Positions 15,787-25,999 of a stretch of 64,000 nucleotides of DNA are shown here, piece after piece. The translations under genes were made by a program, and so were the position numbers. Source of the stretch: an uncultured Methanobrevibacter sp. (GTDB lineage: Archaea > Methanobacteriota > Methanobacteria > Methanobacteriales > Methanobacteriaceae); assembly GCF_902784195.1 (NCBI RefSeq), contig NZ_CACZTX010000002.1:1-64000 (forward strand), written 5' to 3'. Each line of letters starts with the position of its first letter. The first letter of the stretch is position 1. The notes under the pieces are model-generated. The model was given only the letters and a program-made list of their open reading frames with translations. It ran no database searches and had not been told where the DNA came from.

Positions 15787-17712
15787 CTAAAACTTTTCCA
15801 ATATCTTACCATATACCTTTTTGAGTTCTGGTGGTGAATTGTTATACATTCTTTTTATAATTAATTCTGGTGTACTTTTTGCCAAATAATTCATCTTAGG
15901 TGTCCTATCAACAATAAGATTATAGTTTTCATCGAGCCCTGTAGCTTCGATTCCATCTATACGGATGTCTGTGTATTTCATTAGCTCATTTGCCATGTGG
16001 GTTACGATTATTGCAAAGGAATTGCTTTCCTCAATCATTTCTATGAAACTGGATATGATCTTTACAGCTGCTTCCAATTCTGTGATTCCTTCAAGTTCGT
16101 CAAGGAGAACCAGTTTCTCGCTATCACTTGTAACGATTGGCATGAATACATTGAGGAATGATTCAAAAGCACCTGCATCCAATGATCTCTTTTTGGAAAA
16201 GTGATAGATTTCATCCAATAGTTTTATCTTGGCGGATTTAGCTGGAACAGGAAGTCCCATCTGTCCAAGAATAGCTATTTGGCTGATGGTCTCAAGAAGG
16301 GTTGTCTTACCTCCACTATTTGCTCCAGTTAGGAGTGCAATGTTTTCCTCTTCATTCAACTTATAATCCACTCTTTGAATTCCTTCTTTGATTGTCCTTT
16401 CCCTTAGGCATAAGTTCAAGTGCAATGCTTGATGAAGGTCATATTCATCAGCAAATTCTGGCTTGTTCAAGTCATAAAGATAAGCAAAACTGCCTAAAGC
16501 GTATTCATAGTCAAACTTGATTATATCACTGACTTCCCTTTCAGCATCTTCCTTAATTGATGCCAATTGCTCTGCAGCAGTGCTCTTCTTATCAAAATAA
16601 TTGTTTTCAGAATTTGATAGGATTTCAGTCTTCACCCTTTCCATTTCCATGTCATCGATTTCAATCGGATACTTCCTGATGAATGGGTCAAAATCAATAC
16701 CACTTTCTAACTTGATAGTTTCTTTTGATTTACTTAAAATTTCGTTAAATATTTCTTCTAGTTTTGGTGGTAAAGCATTGTTTAATAAATCGAGAACTTC
16801 ATCTCCTTCAAGGTCAATGTTTTGAATCCTTTCTTTCAACTCACGGTCTATATATCTCTTCTCATTATTAACAATTTCATCCAAATCCACTTCTTTGGTT
16901 TTATAGGATTCAAGTTCATCAAGTATTGGGCCAATGTCATTAAGAACAGTTTCTTCACCTAATATTGCTTTTATTTTTGAGACTCTTTCAAATAAATCCC
17001 TGTTTTCCTTGAAGTAGTCTAAAATAACTTCAGGAACAAGTTGATAGATAGGAGCATCCTTGTTTATCATGATTAGATTCGGTATGTCTCCCAAGTCAAG
17101 GAATCCTTCAGTGTAAATGTAATAAATCAATTCATATCCTCTCAATTCTTCCTGGAAGAATGGTGAATCTGATGCAGTCAATATTGTGTAGTATCTGTTC
17201 AATCCAAGATCCATTAAATAATCTGCATCTTCATGGCTTTCTACGAGAATTGCTTTGCTTGCATCATAATTAGGTTTGGATTGCTTTGGTGCACTCAAGT
17301 GTTTCATTAGCTTATCCAGTTCATATAGAGGCAATTCGCTTACTTTTTCTTTAGCATTCATTACAAAATTCAATCGTTCTTCGATGATTTCCTCATCTTT
17401 TACAGGAGCAAGGAGCAAAATTCTGTTTTTAGCATAGCTTGTATTGGAATAGCTTACAATCTTTTCAATGATTTCCTCGTAAAGTTGGATTGCCCTGTCG
17501 CTTTTCAAGAATTTTTGAGCAGGATTTCCGATTAATTGATTCATTATTTCAATGGCTTTCCTTTGGCTGATTCCATCAATATTGATCAATCTTTCCAAAT
17601 CAAGGTTTTCAATAACTTGATTTAATTCATCTTCCCCTCCTAACTCATCGATGATCTTTTGGGATAATTTATCTCCAATTCCCTTAATGTTTTGTAATTG
17701 TGCTCCTTCCAT
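15787..17712 (-). CDS. MutS-like DNA-binding ATPase
   Basis: This 641-residue archaeal MutS-related protein begins with helix-hairpin-helix motifs (about 5-60, NIKGIGDKLSQKIIDELGG and NIDGISQRKAIEIM), continues with a long helical core, and ends with a MutS-type ATPase. The ATPase has Walker A TGANSGGKTTLLET near residue 463, Walker B KLVLLDELEG near 540, and IIVTHMANELM. The mismatch-recognition Phe-x-Glu domain of MutS1 and a C-terminal Smr domain are absent, placing it in the MutS2/MutS5-like group. A role in recombination or branched-DNA processing is more likely than classical mismatch repair. GAGGTAATC supports the start. Confidence 0.8.
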   Translation of the reverse strand: MEGAQLQNIKGIGDKLSQKIIDELGGEDELNQVIENLDLERLINIDGISQRKAIEIMNQLIGNPAQKFLKSDRAIQLYEEIIEKIVSYSNTSYAKNRILLLAPVKDEEIIEERLNFVMNAKEKVSELPLYELDKLMKHLSAPKQSKPNYDASKAILVESHEDADYLMDLGLNRYYTILTASDSPFFQEELRGYELIYYIYTEGFLDLGDIPNLIMINKDAPIYQLVPEVILDYFKENRDLFERVSKIKAILGEETVLNDIGPILDELESYKTKEVDLDEIVNNEKRYIDRELKERIQNIDLEGDEVLDLLNNALPPKLEEIFNEILSKSKETIKLESGIDFDPFIRKYPIEIDDMEMERVKTEILSNSENNYFDKKSTAAEQLASIKEDAEREVSDIIKFDYEYALGSFAYLYDLNKPEFADEYDLHQALHLNLCLRERTIKEGIQRVDYKLNEEENIALLTGANSGGKTTLLETISQIAILGQMGLPVPAKSAKIKLLDEIYHFSKKRSLDAGAFESFLNVFMPIVTSDSEKLVLLDELEGITELEAAVKIISSFIEMIEESNSFAIIVTHMANELMKYTDIRIDGIEATGLDENYNLIVDRTPKMNYLAKSTPELIIKRMYNNSPPELKKVYGKILEKF

Positions 17713-17924
17713 ACGATTACCTCATTTTATGAATATGAGAAAGTATAATAAATTTTATGTTTTTGTTTATTAATTTTTAATATATAGTTAATTTTTTTTA
17801 TTTTTATATTAATTTTTAAATCTTTTGATTTTCAATAGCTTGAATTTCAAATTGATTAAAATATTGTTTTAATTTGAAAACCATAGTTTTTAATTTCTTT
17901 CAACATTTTCTTCCAATATTTTTA

Positions 17925-20900
17925 TCATTTCAATCCTTTTTCAAAATTTGCTTTTGTCAAAATAGGGCAATGTTCATCAATGATCTTTTTAGACTCTTCT
18001 AAATTATTTTCACCATCAATAATACCCTTATAGACTTTTCCAATATCATTGATATAGTCTAAGGATTTCCATCTTGCATCTATTGAAAAGTTGGAAATTC
18101 CTATTGATTTCAAATAACTGATTTCATCTATCAAGCAAAGCTCTTCGCAGTTCAATATGATTATATGGTCCTCATTCAAATTGGTTTTTATTGGATAATA
18201 TTGGTCTCTCCTGTTTTTGAGATAGTATTCATTTGAATCAATGTAATAATCGTTTTCCTTGAAATTCTTATTCAGTTTTCTTTGCTTTTGATTATATTTA
18301 CTTATAAGTTTCAATTGCTTTCTGGAAACCAGTTCCTTTCTTGTAATCATTGATTCTATATTTCCATGAACCAATAACTCCAATTGTGGAATGTCAGTAC
18401 TGCCTTTTGACAGTTCCTTATAGTAATCTTCCATTAAATCCTTAATGTTCTTCTTATATATCTCAGGAGATATGGATAATGCATTATAATTTTTCAACTC
18501 CAATACGGTTTCTATATTATATGCATTTATTGGATAATTTCCATAAAGTTCCACATCAAACTTGTCTTTTAATGAATCGTCCAAACCAATTAAACTGGTC
18601 ATTATGTCAATGTGCAGATTCATCTTTTTAAGGATTCCCATTATCTTGATTATGGATTCCTTAGATTGCTTGTGTGCAATGTCTGGAAGTTTCCAAATTA
18701 ATTTATAATTCTGATCTTTAGAAATTTCAATGGCTTCTTTCAGGAAATTGACACAATAGCTTATGTTCAACTCATGTTCTTGAAGATACTTGTTTTCAAT
18801 AATCTCATGGCTTATTTCTTCAAAGTCCTTGTTTGGAGGAATTTCCAAATAGATTCTATCAAAAACAGATTCTTTCTCTTTGTTTAGTCCTTTCAGGATT
18901 TCCAAGCTATTGGCATATGCTGATAGATTATGGTCATTATCGGTTTTGTCTTGAACCTTTGATTTCAAATCAATTCTTTTTCTTAAGTCCTCTGTTAATC
19001 CATTGATGTTTTCTTCAGCTATTTTCACATCATCCTCTTTTGGCTTGTAGCTGTTTATGATTTCCTCTTCGAGCTCATTGAAGAATCTTCTTCTAAGCTC
19101 ATTGATTTCGCTTATTGGACTGAATAAGCTTTTATTGTTATTTATTGTAATCTTTTCAATATAATAAGGTAATTCTCCAATCTTTAGCAATTGCTTCTTG
19201 ATTGTTTCATTGGATATTGGCTTTTTGATTGCTTCCTCCCAAGGATTTTCACCTTTGATCTTTAATGTGATCACTTTTCCATTATCCAATTTCAAATTGC
19301 CCTTTAAGTGAGGATAATTGTCGCTATCTATTCTAAAGTAAAGTTCAAGCAATGATTTCTTTATGTAATGGTTCTCCTTCTTATGATTGAGGTCTTTAAC
19401 TTCATTCAATAATGAGTTTTTCTTGGTTAGATAAACCTTTGAACCTTTTGGAAGTGGGAAATTAAGCTTTCTGTTTTCTCTAACCCTTTTAATGACAAGA
19501 AGTTTTCCTTCAATGTCCTTGTCCTTTTCCCTTTTTCTCCAATGCTTGTCTTTTGAGTCCTTTAAGACAGGTTTTGAAGAAATGTCAAATCCATATGTTT
19601 GAATGAATCCATTATTTTGATTGCCTTGGCCATCTTGATTTTTCTGATTAATTTCCTTTCTGGTTCTTTTTTCTTTCCTTTTAGCTCTTTTATCCTGTTT
19701 TGTCTTTAATCTTTTATTGTCTTTAGAGTTATTTCCTGTAGTATTTTGATTATTATCATTTTCTAAATTAGGGTTTGTTTCTATTAGTATTCCATCTCCC
19801 TTTTCAGGTATGTGGATGAGATTGTTCCTTAGCAAAATATGAATCTCTTCAGTCTGAGGATTGTATCTGTGAATCTTTCCAATGTATAATCCCTGATGCC
19901 CTGGCTTTTTCCTGTTCATGATCATTGGATTGTTTTTAGGAATGAGATGTCCAGTTGTAAACTCTCTATTGAACACTAATTCAAGCTCTTCAAGGGATTC
20001 AAGGTTTTGGAGTTTCTGCTCTTCTTTAAGTTTGGCTATATTTTCCTTTTCCTGTGCCTTTTTCAAATCGGTGCTTCTTCCTTTTTTGCCCTTGCTTTTT
20101 CTTTCCAATTCCTTGATGTTTCTGTTCAATGCTTGGCTTGTTTTGTCATATCTTAATTTATTGAGTCTTTTCCTATAGTTTTTGATGACAGTTGCAACAT
20201 AATCATTGCTTCTCATTCTGCCTTCTATCTTTATGCTGTCAACTTCAAGATTGACTATTTCGTCAAGATGCTCAAACAATGACAGGTCTCTTGGTGATAA
20301 AAGGTAATCCCCTTCATTTTTCGGATTGATCTTTTTGCCTTTATTGATGTTCAGTTCATATTTTTCTCTGCATGGTTGAGCGCAAGTTCCTCTGTTTCCG
20401 CTTCTTCCTCCTTGCATGGAAGATAGTAAGCAATGCCCTGAATAGCTGTAACAAAGAGCACCGTGTGAAAATATCTCTATTTCAACTCCAAGTGTGTGAG
20501 CATAGTCAAGAATCTCTTTAAGTTCGTTCATTTCAGTTTCTCTTGGAAGAACAACTCTTTTTATATTATGTTCTGATGCCCATTTGATTCCTTCAATGTT
20601 GTGAAGATTCATTTGGGTTGAAGCATGAATCGCTAGTTTAGGAATGTTTTCATTAATGATTTTTACAAGACCGACATCTTGAATAAGAACTGCATCGACA
20701 CCTATTTTGTATAATTCCAAAAGGTAATTGGCTACTTTTTCCAATTCCCCTTCCTTGATTAGGATATTGACTGTAACATAAACTTTCACGTTATGCAAGT
20801 GAGCATACTTGACGGCTTCTCTTATTTCTGGTACTGTGAAGTTTTCTGCAAATTTCCTTGCTCCAAAGTTCTCTCCAGAGAGATAAATGGAATTTGCACC

Positions 20901-20966
20901 AGATAATATTGCAAGCTTCAAATGCTCTGCAGATCCTACAGGTGCCAATAATTCAGGTAATTTCAT
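17925..20966 (-). CDS. U32-family protein (RlhA/TrhP-like) with lysine-rich insertions
   Basis: This 1013-residue protein starts MKLPELLAPVGSAEHLKLAI, the U32 N-terminus. The signature EIFSHGALCYSYSGHCLLSS followed by SGNRGTCAQPCREKY (about 160-200) carries the cysteines proposed to hold an Fe-S cluster. Bacterial relatives (RlhA, TrhP) hydroxylate 23S rRNA or tRNA rather than degrade protein, so an RNA-modifying role is inferred. ATG 20966 is chosen because AGAGGAA precedes it; an 18-residue upstream extension lacks support. Compared with its tandem paralogue it carries two charged insertions (about 260-320 and 400-455), rich in Lys, Arg, Asn and Gln. The paralogue lies 94 nt upstream. Confidence 0.8.
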   Translation of the reverse strand: MKLPELLAPVGSAEHLKLAILSGANSIYLSGENFGARKFAENFTVPEIREAVKYAHLHNVKVYVTVNILIKEGELEKVANYLLELYKIGVDAVLIQDVGLVKIINENIPKLAIHASTQMNLHNIEGIKWASEHNIKRVVLPRETEMNELKEILDYAHTLGVEIEIFSHGALCYSYSGHCLLSSMQGGRSGNRGTCAQPCREKYELNINKGKKINPKNEGDYLLSPRDLSLFEHLDEIVNLEVDSIKIEGRMRSNDYVATVIKNYRKRLNKLRYDKTSQALNRNIKELERKSKGKKGRSTDLKKAQEKENIAKLKEEQKLQNLESLEELELVFNREFTTGHLIPKNNPMIMNRKKPGHQGLYIGKIHRYNPQTEEIHILLRNNLIHIPEKGDGILIETNPNLENDNNQNTTGNNSKDNKRLKTKQDKRAKRKEKRTRKEINQKNQDGQGNQNNGFIQTYGFDISSKPVLKDSKDKHWRKREKDKDIEGKLLVIKRVRENRKLNFPLPKGSKVYLTKKNSLLNEVKDLNHKKENHYIKKSLLELYFRIDSDNYPHLKGNLKLDNGKVITLKIKGENPWEEAIKKPISNETIKKQLLKIGELPYYIEKITINNNKSLFSPISEINELRRRFFNELEEEIINSYKPKEDDVKIAEENINGLTEDLRKRIDLKSKVQDKTDNDHNLSAYANSLEILKGLNKEKESVFDRIYLEIPPNKDFEEISHEIIENKYLQEHELNISYCVNFLKEAIEISKDQNYKLIWKLPDIAHKQSKESIIKIMGILKKMNLHIDIMTSLIGLDDSLKDKFDVELYGNYPINAYNIETVLELKNYNALSISPEIYKKNIKDLMEDYYKELSKGSTDIPQLELLVHGNIESMITRKELVSRKQLKLISKYNQKQRKLNKNFKENDYYIDSNEYYLKNRRDQYYPIKTNLNEDHIIILNCEELCLIDEISYLKSIGISNFSIDARWKSLDYINDIGKVYKGIIDGENNLEESKKIIDEHCPILTKANFEKGLK

Positions 20967-21060
20967 TGTTTTTCCTCTAGTAATAAATATAATAATTGTA
21001 TTTAAATAGCCAAAAGTCAAATGGCCAGAAGTTAAATAGTTAAAAGTCAGTTACCATAAC

Positions 21061-23625
21061 TTAACATGATTTTTCATGTATCCTTCCATTAATGAAGTTT
21101 CCTTTATTTAATCTTGATAATGTAATGTTTTTAATTTGTTCTTTCAGTAAGTTTAAATCGTAAGTGTTGTCCTCTTTTAATGCTTGTGAGTAAAGTGAGA
21201 CAATTGTGGAGCTGTATTGAGGGGATGAGAATCTGCAATCGATTATGCAGGAGTTCACTCCAGTGTCCTTGATTAGTTCCACTTCATCTATTAGGCATAA
21301 GCAGTCCTTGTTGATGAAATGGCTGTGTCTATTGTAATCGAAAACAACCTTGTATTTGAACTTCTTACGCTTTTGGTCTTCAAGTATTGCATAATCTGAA
21401 GAGTCCTTGATTATGAAGTCTTTTCCATCATTAAGATTTGAAAAGTCATCCTTGCTGCTCATGACTTCAAGGTTTCCTTGGATGATGATGTTTAAGTCTA
21501 CATCTTCATCTCCTTTGATGAATTGGTATTTGGAAACCAATTCCTTGATTTCTGCATGTGACAATTCAGAAGATAATATTATGCTTTTAAAGTCTGCATC
21601 AGATAAGTTTTTTACATTATAACTATTCCAGACATTTAGGTTATGGTTTCCATAAACCTTATTTCTAAAGCTTTTAGCTATTCCTGGAGTGTCATACATA
21701 ATTGGAATTCTCATTCCTTCGTCTTCCAATTCTTCTATGATTGCGCTGATTCTTTCTATTTCCTCATCGCTTATGAATGATGATAAGACCAATACCAATT
21801 TATCATCCATATTTTCCTTACCTTTATAAACGATGGAATATGCTTCTTTGAGTAATTCCTTGATGTTTTCAAAGTATTCCTCTTGACTTCTGTATGAAAA
21901 GGACGGGTCAAAGAAATACTTGTGGATTGGCAATTTGGAAGTCATCTTTAAAAGTTCCAAATTGTCTGCAAATATTGAAAGATTCAATCTTTCATTTCTA
22001 ACTGGAATATCACCATAAGTTTTATACTCTTTAACAAATTGACTAATAAGCTTATTAGTTTTCCTGATTTCCTTTTTATCCGGTTTATAATAAACCAATA
22101 ATAATTCAGTAGCCTTATCCAGGATTTGTCTCCTAATTTTATTCAGCTTTCCAATTGGCACAAAGCTGTTTTCAGGCATGCCAGTTATAGTTAAGTTGTT
22201 AATGAAGAATGATGTTGAACCGGTTTTAAGCATTTGCTTTTCAATGTCTTCAATGTTCACAGGTCTTTTTTGTGCAGGCTCGAATTTGGTTTCTGATATG
22301 TATCTGAAAGTGAATTCCTCTTCCTTGTTTTCATTGTTGATTCCCTTTTCGACGATCTTGAATTTAGCACCAATGTTAAGTCTTAAATCTTCAGTCCATT
22401 TGATGTCCAAGTCTAATGGAATGTTTTGCTTTATGGTTTCGCTTTTGAATTTCTTAAGGTTGTCATGTGTGGATTTGGAATAGCTTAAGAGAACCTTGTC
22501 ACCTTCACGAACGTTCCTTGTTGTTTCAAGCTTTATGTATTCATCAGTTTGTTCCTTGATATTGTCGATGTAGATTCCTTTGATCTTATCCTTGTATTTG
22601 AATCCAATTCCATCTCCAATGTCAAGGTTTATCTTGAATTCCTCATTTTCTTTAGCTATTGTGATTATATCCCCTTTCTTTTCAATGATTTTACCAATAT
22701 AAACTCCTTCATGACCTGAACTTTCTCTTCCTAAAACCTGTCCTGGCTTTTGATTAAGGATATAACCGTCAGTGAATTGTCTATTGAAAACGAGACTTAA
22801 GTCCTTGTCATAGTCTCCCTCATCACCATCAATCAAATGTCTGTATGCATTTGTGATTGTTCCAACGTAATCTGCAGATTTCATTCTTCCTTCAAGCTTA
22901 AGTGAAAAGACTCCTGCATCTTCTATTTTGTCTAATCCTTTGTAAACTGCAAGATCGTGAGTTGACAATAAATATCCGTTTCCGACATTGTAATTCTTAT
23001 ATTTCAACTTGTATTGCTTACGGCAAGGCTGTGCACATGCTCCCCTGTTTCCACTACGTCCGCTGTTGTATGATGAGATGTAGCAGTTTCCACTGAAGCA
23101 GTAGCAGAGAGCCCCATGCCCAAAGACTTCAAGCTCCATATTTATCTTGGATTCCTGTAATTTTCTTGATATTTCAGCTATTTTGTCAACGCTTATTTCA
23201 CGTGGGAAAACTATCCTTGAGATATTGTTTTCAACAGCCCATAAGATACAATCATAATCACTTAATGTCATTTGTGTGGAAGCATGAACTTCAAGACCTG
23301 GAATAAGGTTTTTAATGAGTTCTATGATTCCCAAGTCCTGTACAATAACCGCATCAACGCCTATTTTGTATAGGTAGAACAGGTATTTCACAACGTCTAT
23401 GACTTCAAAGTTGTTTATCAAGGTGTTTACGGTTACATGTATTTTTGCGCCGTTCAAGTGAGCGTATTCCACACTTTTTTCTATCTCTTCCAGAGTGAAG
23501 TTTTTGGCAAATGCTCTTGCTCCAAACCTTTCTCCAGATATGTATACTGCATCAGCACCTGCATTGATTGCAGTGACCAAGATGTCATAGTCTCCTGCAG
23601 GCGCTAATAATTCAGGTAATGTCAT
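21061..23625 (-). CDS. U32-family protein (RlhA/TrhP-like)
   Basis: This 854-residue tandem paralogue of the downstream U32 gene starts MTLPELLAPAGDYDILVTAINAGADAVYISGERFGARAF and contains EVFGHGALCYCFSGNCYISS followed by SGNRGACAQPCRKQYKL (about 170-205). The middle and C-terminal parts match the downstream gene in order (LSLVFNRQFTDGYIL, HEGVYIGKI, then a C-terminal domain ending NKGNFINGRI). AGGAGATTAC provides the Shine-Dalgarno. Established work on bacterial U32 proteins points to prephenate-dependent RNA hydroxylation; the substrate in archaea is not known from this sequence. The pair is probably one transcript. Confidence 0.82.
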   Translation of the reverse strand: MTLPELLAPAGDYDILVTAINAGADAVYISGERFGARAFAKNFTLEEIEKSVEYAHLNGAKIHVTVNTLINNFEVIDVVKYLFYLYKIGVDAVIVQDLGIIELIKNLIPGLEVHASTQMTLSDYDCILWAVENNISRIVFPREISVDKIAEISRKLQESKINMELEVFGHGALCYCFSGNCYISSYNSGRSGNRGACAQPCRKQYKLKYKNYNVGNGYLLSTHDLAVYKGLDKIEDAGVFSLKLEGRMKSADYVGTITNAYRHLIDGDEGDYDKDLSLVFNRQFTDGYILNQKPGQVLGRESSGHEGVYIGKIIEKKGDIITIAKENEEFKINLDIGDGIGFKYKDKIKGIYIDNIKEQTDEYIKLETTRNVREGDKVLLSYSKSTHDNLKKFKSETIKQNIPLDLDIKWTEDLRLNIGAKFKIVEKGINNENKEEEFTFRYISETKFEPAQKRPVNIEDIEKQMLKTGSTSFFINNLTITGMPENSFVPIGKLNKIRRQILDKATELLLVYYKPDKKEIRKTNKLISQFVKEYKTYGDIPVRNERLNLSIFADNLELLKMTSKLPIHKYFFDPSFSYRSQEEYFENIKELLKEAYSIVYKGKENMDDKLVLVLSSFISDEEIERISAIIEELEDEGMRIPIMYDTPGIAKSFRNKVYGNHNLNVWNSYNVKNLSDADFKSIILSSELSHAEIKELVSKYQFIKGDEDVDLNIIIQGNLEVMSSKDDFSNLNDGKDFIIKDSSDYAILEDQKRKKFKYKVVFDYNRHSHFINKDCLCLIDEVELIKDTGVNSCIIDCRFSSPQYSSTIVSLYSQALKEDNTYDLNLLKEQIKNITLSRLNKGNFINGRIHEKSC

Positions 23626-23653
23626 TAAGTAATCTCCTAAAATTTTGATTGTT

Positions 23654-23700
23654 TTTATGATTGTATTTTTTATTTAATTTATGATTGTATTTTTTATTTA
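23654..23700 (+). repeat. 23-bp direct repeat upstream of the U32 pair and tmk
   Basis: TTTATGATTGTATTTTTTAT followed by TTA occurs at 23654-23676 and again at 23678-23700, two perfect copies with a 24-bp period. It lies in the divergent intergenic region just upstream of the minus-strand U32 gene start. It may be simple slippage or a doubled regulatory segment. Confidence 0.8.
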
Positions 23701-23871
23701 TTTAGTTTAATTGGATAATATTTTATTTAAAATAATTTAACTATTAATAAATTTGTTAATTTTATTATATACATATTTTTAATATTATAATAATTTATTG
23801 ATAATTAATATTTTAATAAATTATATTGATTATTGTGATAGCTTGTGAAAACTAATCAAATTACAATAGAA

Positions 23872-23879
23872 TTTATATA
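23872..23879 (+). promoter_or_regulatory. TATA box of tmk, consistent with a leaderless transcript
   Basis: TTTATATA is centred about 27 nt before the tmk ATG at 23903, the usual distance between an archaeal TATA box and the transcription start. No Shine-Dalgarno is present in the intervening AT-rich sequence. Both facts fit a leaderless mRNA starting at or next to the ATG. ATTCT occurs three times between the box and the start codon (23879, 23893 and 23898). Confidence 0.5.
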
Positions 23880-23902
23880 TTCTTAAAAATAAATTCTATT
23901 CT

Positions 23903-24493
23903 ATGTATATTGTATTGGAAGGAATAGATGGCGCTGGAAAATCAACTCAAATTAAAATGTTAAAGGAATGGCTGGAAAGCAATGGATTAAGAGTTGAGAC
24001 AATTGTTGAACCGACTGATTTGGAAGTTGGAAAGCTTATTCGTAAGCTTTTAACTCGTTCTGATGCAACAAGTGACACAATGCAAAAGACATTAGGTCTA
24101 TTGTTTGCAGCAGACAGATTAATCTTAATGGATAAGATAGAACAATTGGAAAAAGATAATGTTGTAGTAATAAGTGATAGGTCTTTCTATTCCAGCTTAT
24201 CATATCAAGATCCACAGGATTGGATTAAAGAGATAAATAAATTTGCCAAAATTCCTGATTTGGTTTTGCTCTTGGATTTGGATGTAAAGAAATCCGTTGA
24301 AAGATGTGATGGAACTGATGAGTTTGAAAACGAAGAGTTCCTCACTGGAGTAAAACAGAACTATTTGGATTTAGCTAAGTCCAATGACAATTTTAAAATA
24401 ATTGATGCAAATAATGGTCCGAATAAGGTCTCTTCTGATATTAAAAAAGCAGTTGCTCCATTATTTGACATTTGCAAGGATTGCATTTTATAA
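23903..24493 (+). CDS. tmk: Thymidylate kinase
   Basis: This 196-residue dTMP kinase makes dTDP for DNA synthesis. The P-loop EGIDGAGKSTQIKML is at 6-20, EPTDLEVGKLIRKLL carries the Glu-Pro substrate motif, and the DRS motif lies in VVISDRSFYSSLSYQ. LLLDLDVKKSVERC fits the family. The lid is short and of archaeal type. It is transcribed alone on the plus strand, divergent from the U32 pair, probably from the TATA box just upstream. It ends convergently with a small minus-strand gene. Confidence 0.93.
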   Translation: MYIVLEGIDGAGKSTQIKMLKEWLESNGLRVETIVEPTDLEVGKLIRKLLTRSDATSDTMQKTLGLLFAADRLILMDKIEQLEKDNVVVISDRSFYSSLSYQDPQDWIKEINKFAKIPDLVLLLDLDVKKSVERCDGTDEFENEEFLTGVKQNYLDLAKSNDNFKIIDANNGPNKVSSDIKKAVAPLFDICKDCIL

Positions 24494-24628
24494 TCTAAAA
24501 ATAGAAAATTTAAGTAAATCTTAAATTATATTAAATTTTAACTAATTATTTTTAAAATAAGGAAGTAAGTGTAAAGTAAAGATAAATAAAGATAGTAGAT
24601 AAGATAGTAAATAAGATAATAAAATAGA

Positions 24629-24835
24629 TTATCTTCTATTTAATTCATCTAATCTTTCTTTCATTACTTTAACAATGTAATCTTGTGCTTTTTCAAGCTC
24701 TTCTTTTGTACCTTGGAGTTTTGGTCCAAATTCAGTTTGCTTAAGTTCAACATCGAACTGTTCAATAACATGAGCAAGCATTTGTTCTCCAATTCCATTG
24801 GTAAGTTTCATTTCATATACTGGTTCTTCTTCCAT
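24629..24835 (-). CDS. Small conserved-type hypothetical protein downstream of tyrS
   Basis: This 68-residue acidic protein begins MEEEPVYEMKLTNGIGEQMLAHVIEQF and ends with a helix EELEKAQDYIVKVMKERLDEL. A beta-helix-beta-helix pattern is plausible, and there is no cysteine or membrane segment. The GAGGGATAGA-like stretch on its coding strand just before the ATG supports the start. It lies 94 nt behind tyrS in a minus-strand run of translation genes. I do not recognise a family; a translation-associated role is only a guess from context. Confidence 0.6.
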   Translation of the reverse strand: MEEEPVYEMKLTNGIGEQMLAHVIEQFDVELKQTEFGPKLQGTKEELEKAQDYIVKVMKERLDELNRR

Positions 24836-24929
24836 TCTATCCCTCTTTTTGATCTTTTTTTAAAAATTAATAAATGATTATTTTTATTTTTAGATTTAAT
24901 TTTAATTATTTTTATTCTTGTTATCATTC

Positions 24930-25895
24930 TTATTCTTGTGACTCCATAAAGTCTCTAACTGGTTTTAAGAAATCAATTAAGTATTGTGTAATTGCATTCT
25001 TCAAGTCCATTGGGTGTAAGTTTTCTTCTCCATACATAGTGTATAGTTCATCTTTAGAGAGTTCTAAGTTTCCACCAAATTTCTCAGGTCTTTCTATAAG
25101 CAAAGTGTCTTGTTGTGAGAAAACAAAATGGTCTGCAATTTCCAAAATAGGGTTTCCTTCAGTTTCTCCCATAGGACAGTAGCTTTTCTTGATCTTATCC
25201 TTGATTGTCTTTTCATCATCGTCAACAGCGATGTAGTTTCCTTTGCTTGAGGACATCTTGTCATCACCGTCAAGACCATGAATCAATGGAGTGTGAATAC
25301 AGACAGGAGCTTCTTTTCCTATTCTAGGTAAGTTTTCCCTTGCTAACATTTGGATTTTTCTTTGTTCCATACCACCTAAAGCAACATCAACTTCTAAAGC
25401 GGACATATCTGCAGTTTGCATCAATGGATAAACTACACTAGCCACTTTAGGGTTGTCATCATGTCTGCTGACTTGATCCATACTTCTTTTTGCCCTTTTT
25501 AAGGTGGTTAAAGTGGCTAATTGATAAACGTCATTGGTGTATTCGCTTCCGGTTTGGAAAGATGAACCTAAAATGTATTCAGTGTCATCAGCGAGTCCTA
25601 ATCCTTGGAAGCATCTTTTATTGTATTCTGCAGTTTCAGCTATTTCCTCTACAGTTCCTTTTCCATTCAAGAAAGCATGATAATCTGCAAGTAAGATTTT
25701 GATTTGAAATCCTAAATCTTGTAATTGTTTAAGTTTCATTATTGTCACTGCATGACCTAAATGAATTTTTCCAGAAGGTTCATATCCAGTATAAGCAATA
25801 GGATGCTCTTTTTCAAGCTTTTCTTTCAATTCATCTACATCAATGATTTCTAAAGTTCCTTCTTGAATTAATTCAATTTTTTCTTCAATGTTCAT
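24930..25895 (-). CDS. tyrS: Tyrosyl-tRNA synthetase
   Basis: This 321-residue class I synthetase is of archaeal/eukaryal type. The HIGH motif appears as [18 protein letters not shown] (about 38-55) and the KMSKS motif as KMSSSKGN (about 214-221). [27 protein letters not shown] and [25 protein letters not shown] line the tyrosine site and the dimer/tRNA region. The compact length without a bacterial S4-like C-terminal domain agrees with archaeal TyrRS. TrpRS is excluded by the [12 protein letters not shown] context and length. It is the most downstream synthetase of the minus-strand translation run. Confidence 0.93.
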   Translation of the reverse strand: MNIEEKIELIQEGTLEIIDVDELKEKLEKEHPIAYTGYEPSGKIHLGHAVTIMKLKQLQDLGFQIKILLADYHAFLNGKGTVEEIAETAEYNKRCFQGLGLADDTEYILGSSFQTGSEYTNDVYQLATLTTLKRAKRSMDQVSRHDDNPKVASVVYPLMQTADMSALEVDVALGGMEQRKIQMLARENLPRIGKEAPVCIHTPLIHGLDGDDKMSSSKGNYIAVDDDEKTIKDKIKKSYCPMGETEGNPILEIADHFVFSQQDTLLIERPEKFGGNLELSKDELYTMYGEENLHPMDLKNAITQYLIDFLKPVRDFMESQE

Positions 25896-25999
25896 GTAAT
25901 CACACTTTTGTTTTTGTAATAGATAATAGATAATTATTAATTATTTTTGTAATTGTTTAATAGATAAATTATATAATTATGATTTTTTTGTTTATGATT

